Origin: Amphiura filiformis
Lineage: Eukaryota; Echinodermata; Ophiuroidea; Amphilepidida; Amphiuridae
Reading direction: 5' to 3'
Length of the DNA stretch: 64,000 nucleotides
Assembly: GCF_039555335.1 (NCBI RefSeq)
Contig: NC_092628.1
Location: forward strand, 59,507,547 to 59,571,546
The notes under the pieces were generated by a model. The model did not search any database, was not told the DNA's origin, and saw only the letters and a list, made by a program, of their open reading frames with translations. The translations under genes and the position numbers were made by a program. The number at the start of each line of letters is the position of its first letter. Position 1 is the first letter of the stretch. Shown one piece after another: positions 47,378 to 59,504 of this stretch.

Positions 47378-47885
47378 TGTGCTCAAAGCGCTCAACATTT
47401 TCTATCAATATTGGTTAAAAGGCTTTTTCGCCCCCCCCCCCCCCGAGTCAAACTCAGTCCCCGCCCTTTTGAAGACCTAAAACTTTTTGACCCCCCCCCC
47501 ATAATGCCCAGCCTCCACCAAAGTATTTATGACTTGTTGCACCAGCTTGATATGTATGCTAATTTTCTTGTCATATGACGCGATGACGTCAACCGATCTT
47601 CCGCTTTATATGTAAATATTTAAATCCAGAAGTACTTGTTTACCTCAATAGTTTGTTAATATTTTATCTTTTGTTCATGATACATAAGTATTTTTGTAAC
47701 ATGTTTTATTTAAAACACTTGTATTATATGTTTCTGTATGTGTGCTTGTTGATGTTAATGTTGGGTTTTTGAACATCAATAAATTTGACCAATAGGTAAA
47801 GTTAATCTGTAAATCACACGGAGAGGCTGATGGTAAAAATGGTAAATGGCAATCAACCAATGAACTGTCTAGAATTTATGTATGA

Positions 47886-48005
47886 GTTATGTTATGTTAT
47901 GTTATGTTATGTTATGTTATGTTATGTTATGTTATGTTATGTTATGTTATGTTATGTTATGTTATGTTATGTTATGTTATGTTATGTTATGTTATGTTAT
48001 GTTAT
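47886..48005 (+). repeat. (TTATG)n microsatellite, about 24 units
   Basis: Perfect pentanucleotide array of about 120 bp. The open frame across it (Leu-Cys-Tyr-Val-Met repeats) is an artefact. Confidence 0.97.
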
Positions 48006-48320
48006 ATACCTCATATATAGATTCCTGTCATCTGATTGGTTGAAAAAGCAGTCATTGAATTAACTATGCCCGCAAAATGAACTATGGACCGGTCCATGGA
48101 AATGAACTATGGACCGGTCACGTGCGTCACGATCAAACTGCGCGTTTTTCCCAGCGTAAAATGATATTACGCACGCGTTAATGTTTTCACGCGCTATAAT
48201 TACGCAGAAATCGCAGATTGTAATCTGTGTGCCGTTCGCATTGAAAATATTAATTTCTCTTCACAAAATCGATACTTTTAACCAAACAGATGACAAGAAT
48301 CTGAAGAGTTTTTAGATAAA

Positions 48321-48485
48321 ACAAATATTGACTGCTTTTATTCGGGGCATGGTTAAAGTTATAGGCCCGCGGTGATCTCAAAACCATGACTATGCCCTCG
48401 GCTACGCCTCGGGGCATAGTCATGGTTTTGAGATCACCTTGGGCCTATAATTTTAACCATGCCCCTCATAGCAGTCAATATTTGT
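48321..48485. mobile_element. 165-bp near-perfect palindrome (foldback MITE)
   Basis: ACAAATATTGACTGC and GCAGTCAATATTTGT bound arms of about 80 bp that include GGGGCATGGTTAAA and CTCAAAACCATGACTATGCC, meeting at TCGGCTACGCCTCGG. It sits between two TTATG arrays. Confidence 0.9.
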
Positions 48486-48488
48486 ATA

Positions 48489-48518
48489 TTATGTTATGTT
48501 ATGTTATGTTATGTTATG
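48489..48518 (+). repeat. Short (TTATG)n array, about six units
   Basis: Same unit as the array at 47886-48005, on the far side of the palindrome. Confidence 0.93.
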
Positions 48519-49347
48519 AACACTCCCTAAGCGAATGCCATGGAAAATCCAGCAATCATGTTCTGATCCAACAGCTATAGCTATCCATGAATAAAATTTC
48601 TCTGGGCAGGGAGCTGGTGTGTTGTGTTTTATGCATGGAATGGTGAATTGTTTATCAAAAAGGGAATGCAGAGCAGTCTACCAATGGGAAGAAGCGATCT
48701 GTCGCAAGTGAAGGGCGCATTACACCAAATCACTACGCGAAAGGTGGAATGGTGATGGCTATACTAGAGACAATGTGGTGTCTCTAGGGACCATGTTCTT
48801 CGTGAGGTTGGCATGTTCTGATTTAAATGAAAGGTGCTAACCTAGTAATGACTAAGATAGATATGAAATTATACAAGAAAAATAGGCCCTGTCTGAATTA
48901 CTGCTAACGGAACCAGACCCTGAACGGAACACCAATGCTAATTTTGGTGTTGAAATAGCGGCGTCGCTTTTCAACATTTTTAAATAAAAAAACTGAATCT
49001 GTAAAGTTAACCAAAATTGAAGCTTAAAAGGACATTTCGTGATCCACAGCATCATCCCCCCCCCCCACTTTTCTCCCAAAAAATTGAGATTTTTATATCA
49101 CTGGAAACCCCTGGCTACATAATGTTTATGGTACAAAAAAATTCTTGCAGATTAATTCGTTTAGCAAAGATATCGAGAAATTCGAATTTCGTTCTGGCAT
49201 ATACCAGAACGAAATTACAACACATTGTCTATGGAGCAGTGTAATACACATAATCATGCATAACTAGCAAACGCAAAATCGGAATCCACTGAAATTTTCG
49301 GAATAAGCTTTTTTCGTGGATATCTACCGGACAATGGCATAAAAAGA
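48519..49347. other. No gene seen
   Basis: Non-coding. The 49025-49215 segment is a diverged inverse of about 50880-51080, sharing a GATCCACAGC word, an AAAATTGAGATTTTTATA-like word and CAGAACGAAAT. Confidence 0.5.
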
Positions 49348-49428
49348 GGATGCTAGGATCACGAAATCCTCCTTGAAATAAAATTTCAGTCCTTAGTTAA
49401 AGAAGGATTTCGTGATCCTATAGCATCC
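49348..49428. repeat. Short hairpin
   Basis: GGATGCTAGGATCACGAAAT on the left pairs with ATTTCGTGATCCTATAGCAT on the right, with a loop of about 25 bp. Confidence 0.85.
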
Positions 49429-49779
49429 GGGGGGCATCAAACATTTTTGGTGGGTATGTTCCCCCGGAATTTTGAGGTGGTGGGTCATTGTGAGCTGACG
49501 GCGTACCGGTAAAAGGGGCATAATGCAGTCATGTCTACAGTAGAATTCACCACGCGTACGAGTCCACGACCTTTGCAGGACTTAAACCCCAGTATAACCC
49601 CAGGTTAAATCCACACTACACGTGTTTCTGTTTTACCTGTGCAATGAGCAATGAGCTGGTATCATAGTTTCAGTTGGGTGAACGATTATAAAGCAAACGC
49701 AGGGTATACAATCCTGTGTGGGCCTTTGTTTACGAAATGAGACAATAGTCTGTATATTGTTAACCAGCATTCTTGATAA

Positions 49780-50215
49780 TGAGAAATATAATGGTTGCAT
49801 ACTTAACACGATTTGGAAATAATTTCTTCATATTTTTCACAGTGACGTTAACTATAGGAATGAATGCCAAGAAGACCAAGGCAATGCTGTACAAGGAAAC
49901 TCCATCTTCAATAAAAGCACTGGACGGAAGCGAATTGGAGATATACCCGTCTCTTGCGGAAGCTGGAAGGCACTAGATATCTCATGGCAAACACACACCA
50001 CCAACAAAGAACTACATGGGAATCTGTTGCCAATCTCTGAGAGGCTCAGGATTAGAAGGTTAAAGTTTGCAGGGCGGCACTGTGCAAAACGCGAAAGAGG
50101 AAGCAGCTTCAATTGTTCTTATGGGGCAGCCCAAACATGGAAAGCGAACAAGAGGTGCACCAGGAAGGATTATACAAGATGTTGGCAGATGATACGGGAT
50201 TAACAGGCCCGGATA
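49780..50215 (+). mobile_element. Decayed LINE-type reverse-transcriptase fragment
   Basis: Reads Asn-Ala-Lys-Lys-Thr-Lys-Ala-Met, then Leu-Asp-Gly-Ser-Glu-Leu-Glu. After a break it reads Arg-Arg-Leu-Lys-Phe-Ala-Gly and, in another frame, Gln-Pro-Lys-His-Gly-Lys-Arg-Thr-Arg-Gly. This order matches the region after the catalytic core of non-LTR retrotransposon reverse transcriptases. Frames change at least twice and most of the element is missing. The 20-bp minisatellite at 50228 follows directly. Confidence 0.7.
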
Positions 50216-50227
50216 CGGTGTTCGACA

Positions 50228-50760
50228 GCTATCATTTCCCCCAACTATGATTTAATTTCTCCAAAACATGATTTAATTTCCCACAAACACGATTTAATTT
50301 CCCCCAAACCGGATTTAATTTCCCCCAAACACGATTTAATTTCCCCCAACACGATTTAATTTCACCCGAACACGATTTATTTCCCCCAAACATGATTTAA
50401 TTTCCCCAAGCAGGATTTAATTTCCCCAACAGGATTTAATTAAATTTCCCCCAAACCGGATTTAATTTCCCCTAAACACGATTTAATATCCCCAAACCGG
50501 ATTTAATTTAATTTCCCCCAAACACGATTTAATTTCCCCGAACACGATTTAATTTCACCCGAACACGATTTATTTCCCCAAACACGATTTAATTTCCCCC
50601 AAGCAGGATTAATTTCCCCCAAACAGGATTTAATTAAATTTCCCCAAACCCGATTTAATTTCCCTAAACACGATTTAAAATCCCCAAACCCGATTTAATT
50701 CCCCCAAACACGATTTGATTTCCCCAGCACGATTTAATTTCCCCAAGCAGGATTAATTTC
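50228..50760 (+). repeat. Minisatellite of about 20-bp units, about 26 copies
   Basis: The unit is close to CACGATTTAATTTCCCCCAA, varying in C number and in the CACGA/CAGGA/CCGGA word. No frame. It lies directly after the reverse-transcriptase fragment. Confidence 0.95.
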
Positions 50761-52239
50761 AGCAGTTTGGAGAGCCATTATTGGAGTCCGACTACAAGAG
50801 TCGACATAAGCCAAAAGCAAGTATTAAATACCGGTCAGTATAATTTTGAGTTCAACGGAATGCGTTCATATTTTTATCAAAATTCGACTATGGCATAGTC
50901 TACTTCATATGCCACTGTTGTAATTTCGTTCTGGTATACCACCAGAACGAAATACCTACCATGCATGAACAATGTAGCCAGAGGCCGGGGCCAGAGGTTT
51001 CCAGTGGTACGGTATAAAAATCTCAACTTTTTTGAAAAAAAGTGGGGGATGAGGCTGTGGATCACGAAATGCCCTTATATACAGGGATGATGTAAAAAAT
51101 TGAAAACTATTGTCCCGGGTAGAAAACGCCGCGTAAAAAGGTTGATTTTTACGCCCGGTTTTTACGTGCTTTTCAATGGAGAAGTTATTTGGTGGTCTAC
51201 GCCCTGAACTAGATCTGAAGTGTGCTCCATTTTGTGACGGAATTTCCATGTGTATGACAATAACATGGCCGCGCACAAGCTACTTGTTTTGAACGTGAGC
51301 TGAGATCTTGAGACTGGGATCTTCTTATTTATCATGTTTATACTAGTCATTGTAAGTAGCAGCTCATTTTGTATGTTGCATTAGAAGTAGTACTAGTAGT
51401 ATATTATATACTAGCGGGAGACCCGCTAGTTGAGTAAACGGGAGCGGTAAAGGCTTACCAAAGTTTAGTCAGGAGGTAGACTGGGGAACTCAGTCCTCAA
51501 TGATAGTCAGTCATTTATCTTTTGGTCGTTATATGACAATCATTTGAGGGACTGAGTTGTTATAATATATCTTCCGAGGTGCAATTTCAGACAATAGCTG
51601 GGGATTAGTGGGGCAGAGGTTATCTATTGAATCCTTTCATGACCACTGAAGCATAGTCAAGTCTGCCAAGGACACTCGGCACAAATTGAAAGACCATCAC
51701 AAAAGAATGCATGCATGTCAGGTCATCGACACCAATTTGGTGTTTGTTATGACACAAATTTTGTGTCTGTTATGCACCTCGAAATATGTACCTTAAAGTC
51801 TGTATCTAGTCAGGAGGGTGAAAGTGCATAGGAACAATGTCGGAAACTACGTCACGCTATTGTTCGACTAAAAATGATGTAGTTTAAAAACTACATCATT
51901 TTTAACCCCTTCCGTTTCCGTAATACAGCTTTAGTCTCCTCCACCTTCGCAACACAGTACGTGGAGTGACTGGAATCACAATGACAGCGGAGGAGAATAC
52001 TAGCTGGTCAGACAATTTAATTCCATCAAGCATATAATACCTGAACAATCACCGTCATTGATCGATAACTACAGAATATATTGTATACACAAAATATAAT
52101 TTTAAAATTGCAAACCTGTTAACTTATATACTTGTGTACTAAAGTATAAGGACACGTGAATAAAATCATGTCGAAGACAAAATGGCCGCTAATCCGCCTA
52201 TTGTCTAGACTTAAACTACATCTTCCGGTTTGTTACGTA
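50761..52239. other. No gene seen; hairpin at 51870-51903
   Basis: AAAAATGATGTAGTTT at 51870 is followed after 2 bases by its exact inverse. The remainder is non-coding, including a segment at 50880-51080 inverted relative to 49025-49215. Confidence 0.5.
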
Positions 52240-52700
52240 ATACTAGGATGCCATGCCCTGGTTTAGTAAGACCTCAGCTTGAATATGCTGCATCAGCATG
52301 GAGCCCATATACATCTAGGGACATCAATTAAGTCATTGGAAACAGTCCAGCGCCAAGCAGCCCGATTTATTTGTGGAAACTTTGATAGGCGGGCTAGCGT
52401 CACACCACTACTTCACCAGTTAGATCTGGACCTAAAACAAGGAGACTGTTCATTCAGTGTTCAATGTTCCACAAAATACATCATGGACTCATAAATGTCA
52501 ACTTTCCACCCATCATCAAACTGCATCCAACCGTTGGGAAATTAACCCACCATCTCCGGTATCAGCCCATCCGAGCAGCTCGGGACACTTACAAGTATTC
52601 TTTCTTCATTCGCACGATACCAATTTGGAACTGCCTGCCTGTGGAAGTAGACTGCCTAACTAGCCTGTATCTCGTTTCGGCCAAAGAACGTCTGTAATAC
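52240..52700 (+). mobile_element. CR1/Jockey/L2-like LINE 3' fragment
   Basis: In broken frames it encodes Val-Arg-Pro-Gln-Leu-Glu-Tyr-Ala-Ala-Ser-Ala-Trp-Ser-Pro-Tyr, then Val-Gln-Arg-Gln-Ala-Ala-Arg-Phe-Ile, then Tyr-Lys-Tyr-Ser-Phe-Phe and Thr-Ile-Pro-Ile-Trp-Asn-Cys-Leu-Pro. This series is the usual C-terminal end of CR1/Jockey-type reverse transcriptases. At least two frameshifts and a stop make it a dead 3' remnant. Confidence 0.8.
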
Positions 52701-53149
52701 ATACCTGTTTTTAATGACTTTGCAACAATGTTTCTATTGTCAGCAATAACAGCTTGCATTCACACTTTTGAGTTTATATGGTGAATTTTCGTACACATCA
52801 TAAATAAGTGAAATCAGAATATCCTGAAAGGAATTTAGGTAACAAATTCAACGACACTGACCTCACAGCAGCTAATGTTTTCATGTAAACATGGCGTCAT
52901 TAGACATTTTAGCCTACGTTTCAGTATCCTACTATCGGATCGTTGAAACAACAAAACCTCAATCCCCGGCCTCATTCACGCATTCACTCACCTTCCTACA
53001 CCACCAGTTGAAATAAAACTCGAAACATCCCGTGTTATTCCTCAAAACTACATGCACCTTCATTAATAAAAAATTGAAATCCTAGTAGAAATCCGTTATC
53101 GAAAATTGTTTGATATAAAACGTCACCAAAAGTAATTTTTCTGAAGAGT

Positions 53150-53436
53150 AGATACCGCGTGTCAAAATGGCGGCCGCAGTCGCATCCCCAGCTTTGTATC
53201 GTGTACCCAGGTCACGGTATGTCTACGTGACGAACAGTCAAGGTCAGAGAACAGCGCAACCTGTCTGCTGTCATGCCGTAATATAATGGCTCCGCCCAAT
53301 GAACGGCGCTGTCAATCATCCTTATTGCCTTTGTCGAATAGACTTTTACGCATGTAAGAGCTCACGCAGTCCTCACTTTTAGGATCGACGAGCGTCAGGC
53401 CGACACAATCTGGTTGTGTAGGAGACTACCATCGTG
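53150..53436 (+). promoter_or_regulatory. Promoter-like region before the 53.4-kb exon
   Basis: Relatively GC- and CpG-rich, with AAAATGGCGGCCGC at about 53165-53178 resembling a YY1 site in the orientation usual for 5' ends. No TATA box is evident. The assignment rests on this motif plus the downstream candidate exon. Confidence 0.4.
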
Positions 53437-53583
53437 ATGCCCACGTTGGAGCCATTGGATTACGGAAGAAATATTCATACCAGGACTGAAGCAAATGTGG
53501 CCATTTCTATGTTTGTACCGGGCAAGTACCGGACATTTTTCAACACGGAGCTAGCGGCGGAAAATACTGCAAATTGGCCCAAG
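53437..53583 (+). CDS. Probable first coding exon of an unrecognised gene
   Basis: ATG at 53437 opens 49 codons and ends in phase 0 at a good donor, CCCAAG|GTAAGC. The peptide begins Met-Pro-Thr-Leu-Glu-Pro-Leu-Asp-Tyr-Gly and has balanced, protein-like composition with no low complexity. About 265 bp upstream is AAAATGGCGGCCGC, a YY1-type promoter word. The frame continues past the donor to a stop at about 53640, so splicing is inferred from the donor quality and the composition change. A possible partner exon at 54112-54219 (acceptor TGTATTTCAG, in phase, ending in TAG) is weak. I do not recognise the family. Later exons could lie beyond the window. Confidence 0.5.
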
Positions 53584-54888
53584 GTAAGCAAAGGGTTGGG
53601 GATCGCATTTTTAACTTTGACTAAACTGTTTCGGAGTTAAGGCACGCTAAAAGTAGACCATTTCGGGGGCTGTATTTGGTGTACATGTGACGTTTTGAAC
53701 AGAGTAAAAAACGACCACTTATTCGCTATTGCTGAAGTATACCCGCCGAATCATGTCCAATACACAAGGTATTGGTACATGAGATCAGGTATACTGTGGA
53801 AGCTGTAACATCAACATCAGTCCAAGCCTTCCAGTCAGCAGCACTCCCTGCAGTTAGAGCTTTACAGCCTTCTGCAGTCCACCAGGTTCTCTAAGCATCT
53901 AGAGTTCATTTTTACTCGCACATCTTGTACATATCCTGCACTATTGGCACATCTGCACCTGTGTTTTGAGCAGCACATTTCTCCTTGGACAAGCTATCTG
54001 CTTTATTTAGGAGCATAAAGACTGAAGTAAACGGGAGTGTTTTAGCTCGAGATACTCTAGCTAAAATACAGGTTTACATTTACTATCTTACATTATCTTG
54101 CTGTATTTCAGCTAGAGCTCCAAACGACAAGCTTCCGGGTTTTTTGGAGAACAATACTGTTACATAAGATGAAGAAGAAACCTGCCTCGGAGCCCGCCCT
54201 ACTCATTATTTCATTGTAGGCCTACTTATTGCAATTTGCCTAGTGACATTACGTTACGTAATCAACACAAAGCTTTTGTGAGGATTAGTGAGTGGATAAG
54301 AAATTGACAGTGGAGGATACGAAGGACACGCCGATTGTTAGTTGTCAATCATGAATTGCCGCAACGTATTAATATTTTACTGCATGGCATTCCGCAAACA
54401 CCAAGACAAATTATGCCGTATTTTTCCAAGGATCATCTAATATGAAGTAAGCTGAATGCGATCTGTACTTTTGTAACATTCCGCTCGCTTTGATCACCTA
54501 TTATCGGCGTAATTTGCTTGAAAACATGTGAGTTCATGTTGTGTAAACATAATTAGCATAGACACAAATGAAATTACGATGCAATACAATGCAATTTGAA
54601 TGCGCAGCAGATCTATAGAAATAACGTTGCCCGGTTTTATGCAGAATTAGACCCTGTCTGGAGTGTTTAGTATTAGTAAACAGGAGTAAACGGTGATGAT
54701 AATCATGCGGTCTTGGTGTAGATTATTCATCCAGTAATAATCAGATGTTGATAATCATGTTAGCTCCTGTCATGTAAGAAGCTAAACTTTTATATAAGTG
54801 AATATCCAGATCTGTGATAATGTTGTTATACTCACTCAATCCCTCAGATTTATTTTGCAAATCTGTCACCCATTGACCCGTTTTTTTC

Positions 54889-55221
54889 ACCAGCTTACAC
54901 CCAATGACCCCCTTTTTTTAAAAAGAAATTTACACCAAATCTGCAAATATTTTAGTCGCTTCACGCCCATTGTGAACAAATTTAACATTTTTGTAGCAAT
55001 TTCCGTTTCACAAAGGCATATTTTCACAAAACGTTGCCCAGAAAGTTATATTTAACACCAGCTTACACCCAGTGACCCCTTTTTTAAAAAGAAATTTACA
55101 CCAAATCTGCAAATATTTTAGGCACTTTCACAGCATTGTGAACAAATTTAACATTTTGTAGCAATTTCAGTTTCAAAAGGCAAATTTTCACAAAACGTTG
55201 CCCAGAAAGTTATATTTAACG
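54889..55221 (+). repeat. Two tandem units of about 166 bp
   Basis: CACCAGCTTACACCCAATGA (about 54889) and CACCAGCTTACACCCAGTGA (about 55056) begin two near-identical units, each ending at AGAAAGTTATATTTAAC. Confidence 0.9.
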
Positions 55222-55399
55222 GTTAATGGCACTGAATTTTAGCGTTCTCACACATTTTCTTGGAGGCCCCCACTGAATAACCCCCTTTTTTACCATAATC
55301 GCCTTCGATAGACCCCTAGTGTCATACTCTGGTAGGGACAGACTGTACGTTACTTTCATATTCGAGTGCCCCCTCCCCTCCCGGCGCACCCTCCATCAG

Positions 55400-55860
55400 A
55401 CACCCTCCCTCCGCGTATTGATAAGAAGCTTGTTTTGGACATCCGATAACAACTATTATAGTGTCAAAGTGGTCGCAAATAGCTTCAATCCGGTCTTTAT
55501 TTTGAATTTTTTTTCAAATAGGGCCTACTCAGGGGGCCACATCCCCCTAGGTATTAAGAAGTGCCCGTTTTTGCTTCTGCTTCGGACAGCTGTACACTTG
55601 CGTTTTAAACGATGATAACAACATTAGTGTCAAAATGGTGCTTCAATTGAGCCTTTATTTTGATTTTTTTTCAAATACTCAACTCCCCCCCTTGATACCC
55701 CCTGCGTATAAAGAAGTGTCCGTTTTGGCTTCTGTTTTGGACACCTGTACACTTTACAGCAATGACAAAACAGAAATGGTCCCCGAAATGGCTCCAATTA
55801 GGCCTAGATCTTTATTTTGATCAAGTGTTCAATTCTGAGTGGACACCCCCCCCCTCCTCA
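55400..55860 (+). repeat. Three diverged units of about 150-190 bp
   Basis: Each has a TTTTGGACA- or TTCGGACA-like word, GTGTCAAA, GCTTCAAT and CTTTATTTTGA, then a C-rich run. Open frames across it are repeat-derived. Confidence 0.65.
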
Positions 55861-57213
55861 GACCATCAGACAGCCCTCTGCGGTGTGCGACCTATAAACC
55901 CAGACGCAGTACGTGTCAGGGTGCGTGACTCGCCACTAATCAGCGCGCGTGCATTTTTGACGCGCAGTTTGGTCATGACCTGAGCCGTAAGGTTATTGAC
56001 CTCAACGGCCTAGCAACCGATCATTTTTTTTGTTATTTCCATAGTGATTGAATAGTTTTGCAAAAATGAACCTCAGATGGTTTAATGGCAATATGTACCC
56101 GATCAATGTACGAATAAATCAGAGCTGAAAGTGAAATCATCTCTGAGTCTATTCGCGAACAAGATTTAGCGACTTCCTTTTATTTATATAGATATAGTAT
56201 AGTATATTTTATTCACACACAAATCGTGGCCCTCAGGCCAAATTACAAGTGGTTTACGTCATTACAATATTAAAAACAATTAAACATTAAAAGATACAGT
56301 ATCAATATTAACAAGGAAAAATACAGCAACTGCTGTTGATAGAAAATAAAATATTGCACTTATTCAAGACATCATTCAAAAACATTATAAATACACACCA
56401 TTAAAAGGCTTTATAAATACACACCATCATGACCATTAAAAGTATCATTTGCTTTCGAAAATGCAGAACTTTTTTAGCCTTGTATACGATTTTTGGCTCT
56501 GAGCGGAGCTTATCAGTGCCTTTGTCATGCAACTAACTAGCATTCATTTTCAGGCCACAATACGCTGTTGGTTTTTATGCTAAGGATCATTTAATGACTG
56601 ATATGAAGGCTTAAGTTTCGTTTCTAAGTTTGGCTAAGTTATTTTTGAATCGATTGCACTCCAGATTTTATTGAAATTCAGGCGATAAAAGTATTATTTT
56701 TTTTTAAAAAAGACCAAAATAGTCACGATAATCGAGTTATATCTTGGTTCCCTGTGTGTGCTAGAGATTATTCTGGTCTGTATAATTTAAGATGCGTAAT
56801 ACAGACGGAAACCAATGGAGGTACATTTCTTAAGATTTAGTTCAGATCAGAAATTATTTGACTACTTCTTAACTTTTCTTCACTATTTCTTTATAATTTC
56901 AATAAAGAGATAGGTAAAAAAAAAAAAAAAATAGTCAAGAACATGTCTGAATCTTGAATAAATCCCCGAATAAATCTGAACAAATGACTTTTCTGGGGAC
57001 TATTTGGCTTGCGCAAGTGCAGTACGAAAGCACTGTGCCGATTTTTTTGTTAAAGGTCACGTTTTTACCGATAAGCTGCGATGCTCAACAAACTTCGTAC
57101 TTTTCTATGAGGCTATTTTGAACCAATAAATCGATTAGTTTTTCTTGATTGATGACATCACCATTTCTGAACCAATCAGCAAACAGTTTTGTGTGATTGA
57201 TCGATTCTTGCAG
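55861..57213. other. No gene seen
   Basis: AT-rich. 56200-56450 reads like the 3' end of a retrotransposon or UTR in antisense (TTTATTCACACACAAATC, then GGCCCTCAGGCC), but this is not secure. Confidence 0.35.
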
Positions 57214-57268
57214 TAGTCTCCACAGCAGCCAGTTTGGTTCCGCCCTTCCACACAAACATTTTTGTGGA

Positions 57269-57736
57269 GGGGCGCAACACTAAATCACTACGCATTTTAT
57301 GTAAGAACGAAATTCGGCTAATATAGTCCATAGTGAGTATGAGATTGTAGCGACCATATCTACCGACATGTTCACTTTAAATCACTCAATATCAGCTCAT
57401 ATGAATTCGACAAGTGTCTTAAATGATAACATGCAGAAAAAACGGACATTTTATCTCAAAAGCAATTCTCTGTGGCGGATGAAGACAACTTCCGATTTTG
57501 AAATGTGAGTGGTGAATTTAGTATATTTTTAGGCCATATTTTTTGCACCGCGAAATAGCGAAAAAAGTCAACGGTCATCGATATATGCCGACAAAAGTTT
57601 TGGAATCTACAGAAATAGAGCTTTAATTTGATACCAAATTTATTTTGTCAAGTATTGCAGGGACGCCAGGAATGGCGCTCGAAGTAGGCCAAAATCACAC
57701 GTTATCCTATGGGACGCTTATTTAGTGTTGCGCCCC
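57269..57736. mobile_element. 468-bp TIR module, unit 1
   Basis: GGGGCGCAACACTAAAT at the left and ATTTAGTGTTGCGCCCC at the right are exact 17-bp inverted repeats. A spacer of about 649 bp follows before the next module. Confidence 0.85.
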
Positions 57737-58385
57737 CTTGTAACGGCCGTCGCTATGAACGCGTTCTTTTTACATTCTTCGCGTAAAATAAGAAATGCGC
57801 GTCATGAAATGTGTTCTATTTCAATCATGATGATAAACAAGGATTTCGAAAAGTCACCCTGATGAATTATTATTGGGAAAAATGCTTTATTGGCCGAGCA
57901 GGCGCCTGCAAAGTCTAGAAATTGTATCCAAAAATCTTCAAAAGGCTCAAAAATGGGTTTTAAAGTTAATAGGCATTGTTAATCTGCATGAAGCCGTTTT
58001 GCTGCATATTCAGTAGGCCTATGCAAAAAGACCATAATTGTTACTACTGAAACGGGGGGTGTGTTTGTACTTCACACTCATTAACAAGTGCTTTAAAAAC
58101 AAAATGGCAAGACAGATAATCTAGAAAAGAAATTAAACTTGGTTCAAAGACGTGCTTAAATTGTTGTCTGTCACTAGTTTTAGTGAGTTTTGTGCAAACT
58201 CTCGCATATTGGAGGAAAAGTCGAAATATGCGATTTTCCGCGTTTCGGCACTGATCTTTAAAACAACATTTCTCTTGAACGAAATGTCGCAGAGACATGA
58301 AATTTTCGGCGTTGAGCTACAAATTTTCTCTAATTTAATTAATTAGTGACAAATGTGGATTTTGAAAACTTTTAAATCCTTATAA

Positions 58386-58854
58386 GGGGCGCAACACTAA
58401 ATCACTACGCATTTTATGTAAGAACGAAATTCGGCTAATATAGTCCATAGTGAGTATGAGATTGTAGCGACCATATCTACCGACATGTTCACTTTAAATC
58501 ACTCAATATCAGCTCATATGAATTCGACAAGTGTCTTAAATGATAACATGCAGAAAAAAACGGACATTTTATCTCAAAAGCAATTCTCTGTGGCGGATGA
58601 AGACAACTTCCGATTTTGAAATGTGAGTGGTGAATTTAGTATATTTTTAGGCCATATTTTTTGCACCGCGAAATAGCGAAAAAAGTCAACGGTCATCGAT
58701 ATATGCCGACAAAAGTTTTGGAATCTACAGAAATAGAGCTTTAATTTGATACCAAATTTATTTTGTCAAGTATTGCAGGGACGCCAGGAATGGCGCTCGA
58801 AGTAGGCCAAAATCACACGTTATCCTATGGGACGCTTATTTAGTGTTGCGCCCC
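58386..58854. mobile_element. 469-bp TIR module, unit 2
   Basis: Same ends and interior as unit 1, 1117 bp further on. Confidence 0.85.
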
Positions 58855-59504
58855 TTGTAACGGCCGTCGCTATGAACGCGTTCTTTTTACATTCTTCGCG
58901 TAAAATAAGAAATGCGCGTCATGAAATGTGTTCTATTTCAATCATGATGATAAACAAGGATTTCGAAAAGTCACCCTGATGAATTATTATTGGGAAAAAT
59001 GCTTTATTGGCCGAGCAGGCGCCTGCAAAGTCTAGAAATTGTATCCAAAAATCTTCAAAAAGGCTCAAAATGGGTTTTAAAGTTAATAGGCATTGTTAAT
59101 CTGCATGAAGCCGTTTTGCTGCATATTCAGTAGGCCTATGCAAAAAGACCATAATTGTTACTACTGAAACAGGGGGGGGTGTGTTTGTACTTCACACTCA
59201 TTAACAAGTGCTTTAAAACAAAATGGCAAGACAGATAATCTAGAAAAGAAATTAAACTTGGTTCAAAGACGTGCTTAAATTGTTGTCTGTCACTAGTTTT
59301 AGTGAGTTTTGTGCAAACTCTCGCATATTGGAGGAAAAGTCGAAATATGCGATTTTCCGCGTTTCGGCACTGATCTTTAAAACAACATTTCTCTTGAACG
59401 AAATGTCGCAGAGACATGAAATTTTCGGCGTTGAGCTACAAATTTTCTCTAATTTAATTAATTAGTGACAAATGTGGATTTTGAAAACTTTTAAATCCTT
59501 ATAA

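Larger units (their letters stand above)
44409..47530. mobile_element. Possible 3.1-kb composite inverted-repeat element
   Basis: AATACTTTGGTGGGGGC near 44420 mirrors GCCTCCACCAAAGTATT near 47512. Inside each, CTTTTTTGACACCCCC-like and CTTTTTGACCCCCC-like sequences match in inverted sense. It encloses the stem-loop array and the TTAA element. The arms are diverged, so this is tentative. Confidence 0.45.

Noticed and set aside
47830..48063. 77-codon frame with repeated Leu-Cys-Tyr-Val-Met
   Set aside because: Translation of the TTATG microsatellite.
50228..50760. Regular short repeats resembling CRISPR or centromeric DNA
   Set aside because: The 20-bp units have no spacers and vary freely; it is a minisatellite.
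53737..53892. About 52-codon plus-strand frame after the 53.4-kb exon with protein-like composition
   Set aside because: No ATG or convincing splice pair, and no recognisable motif.
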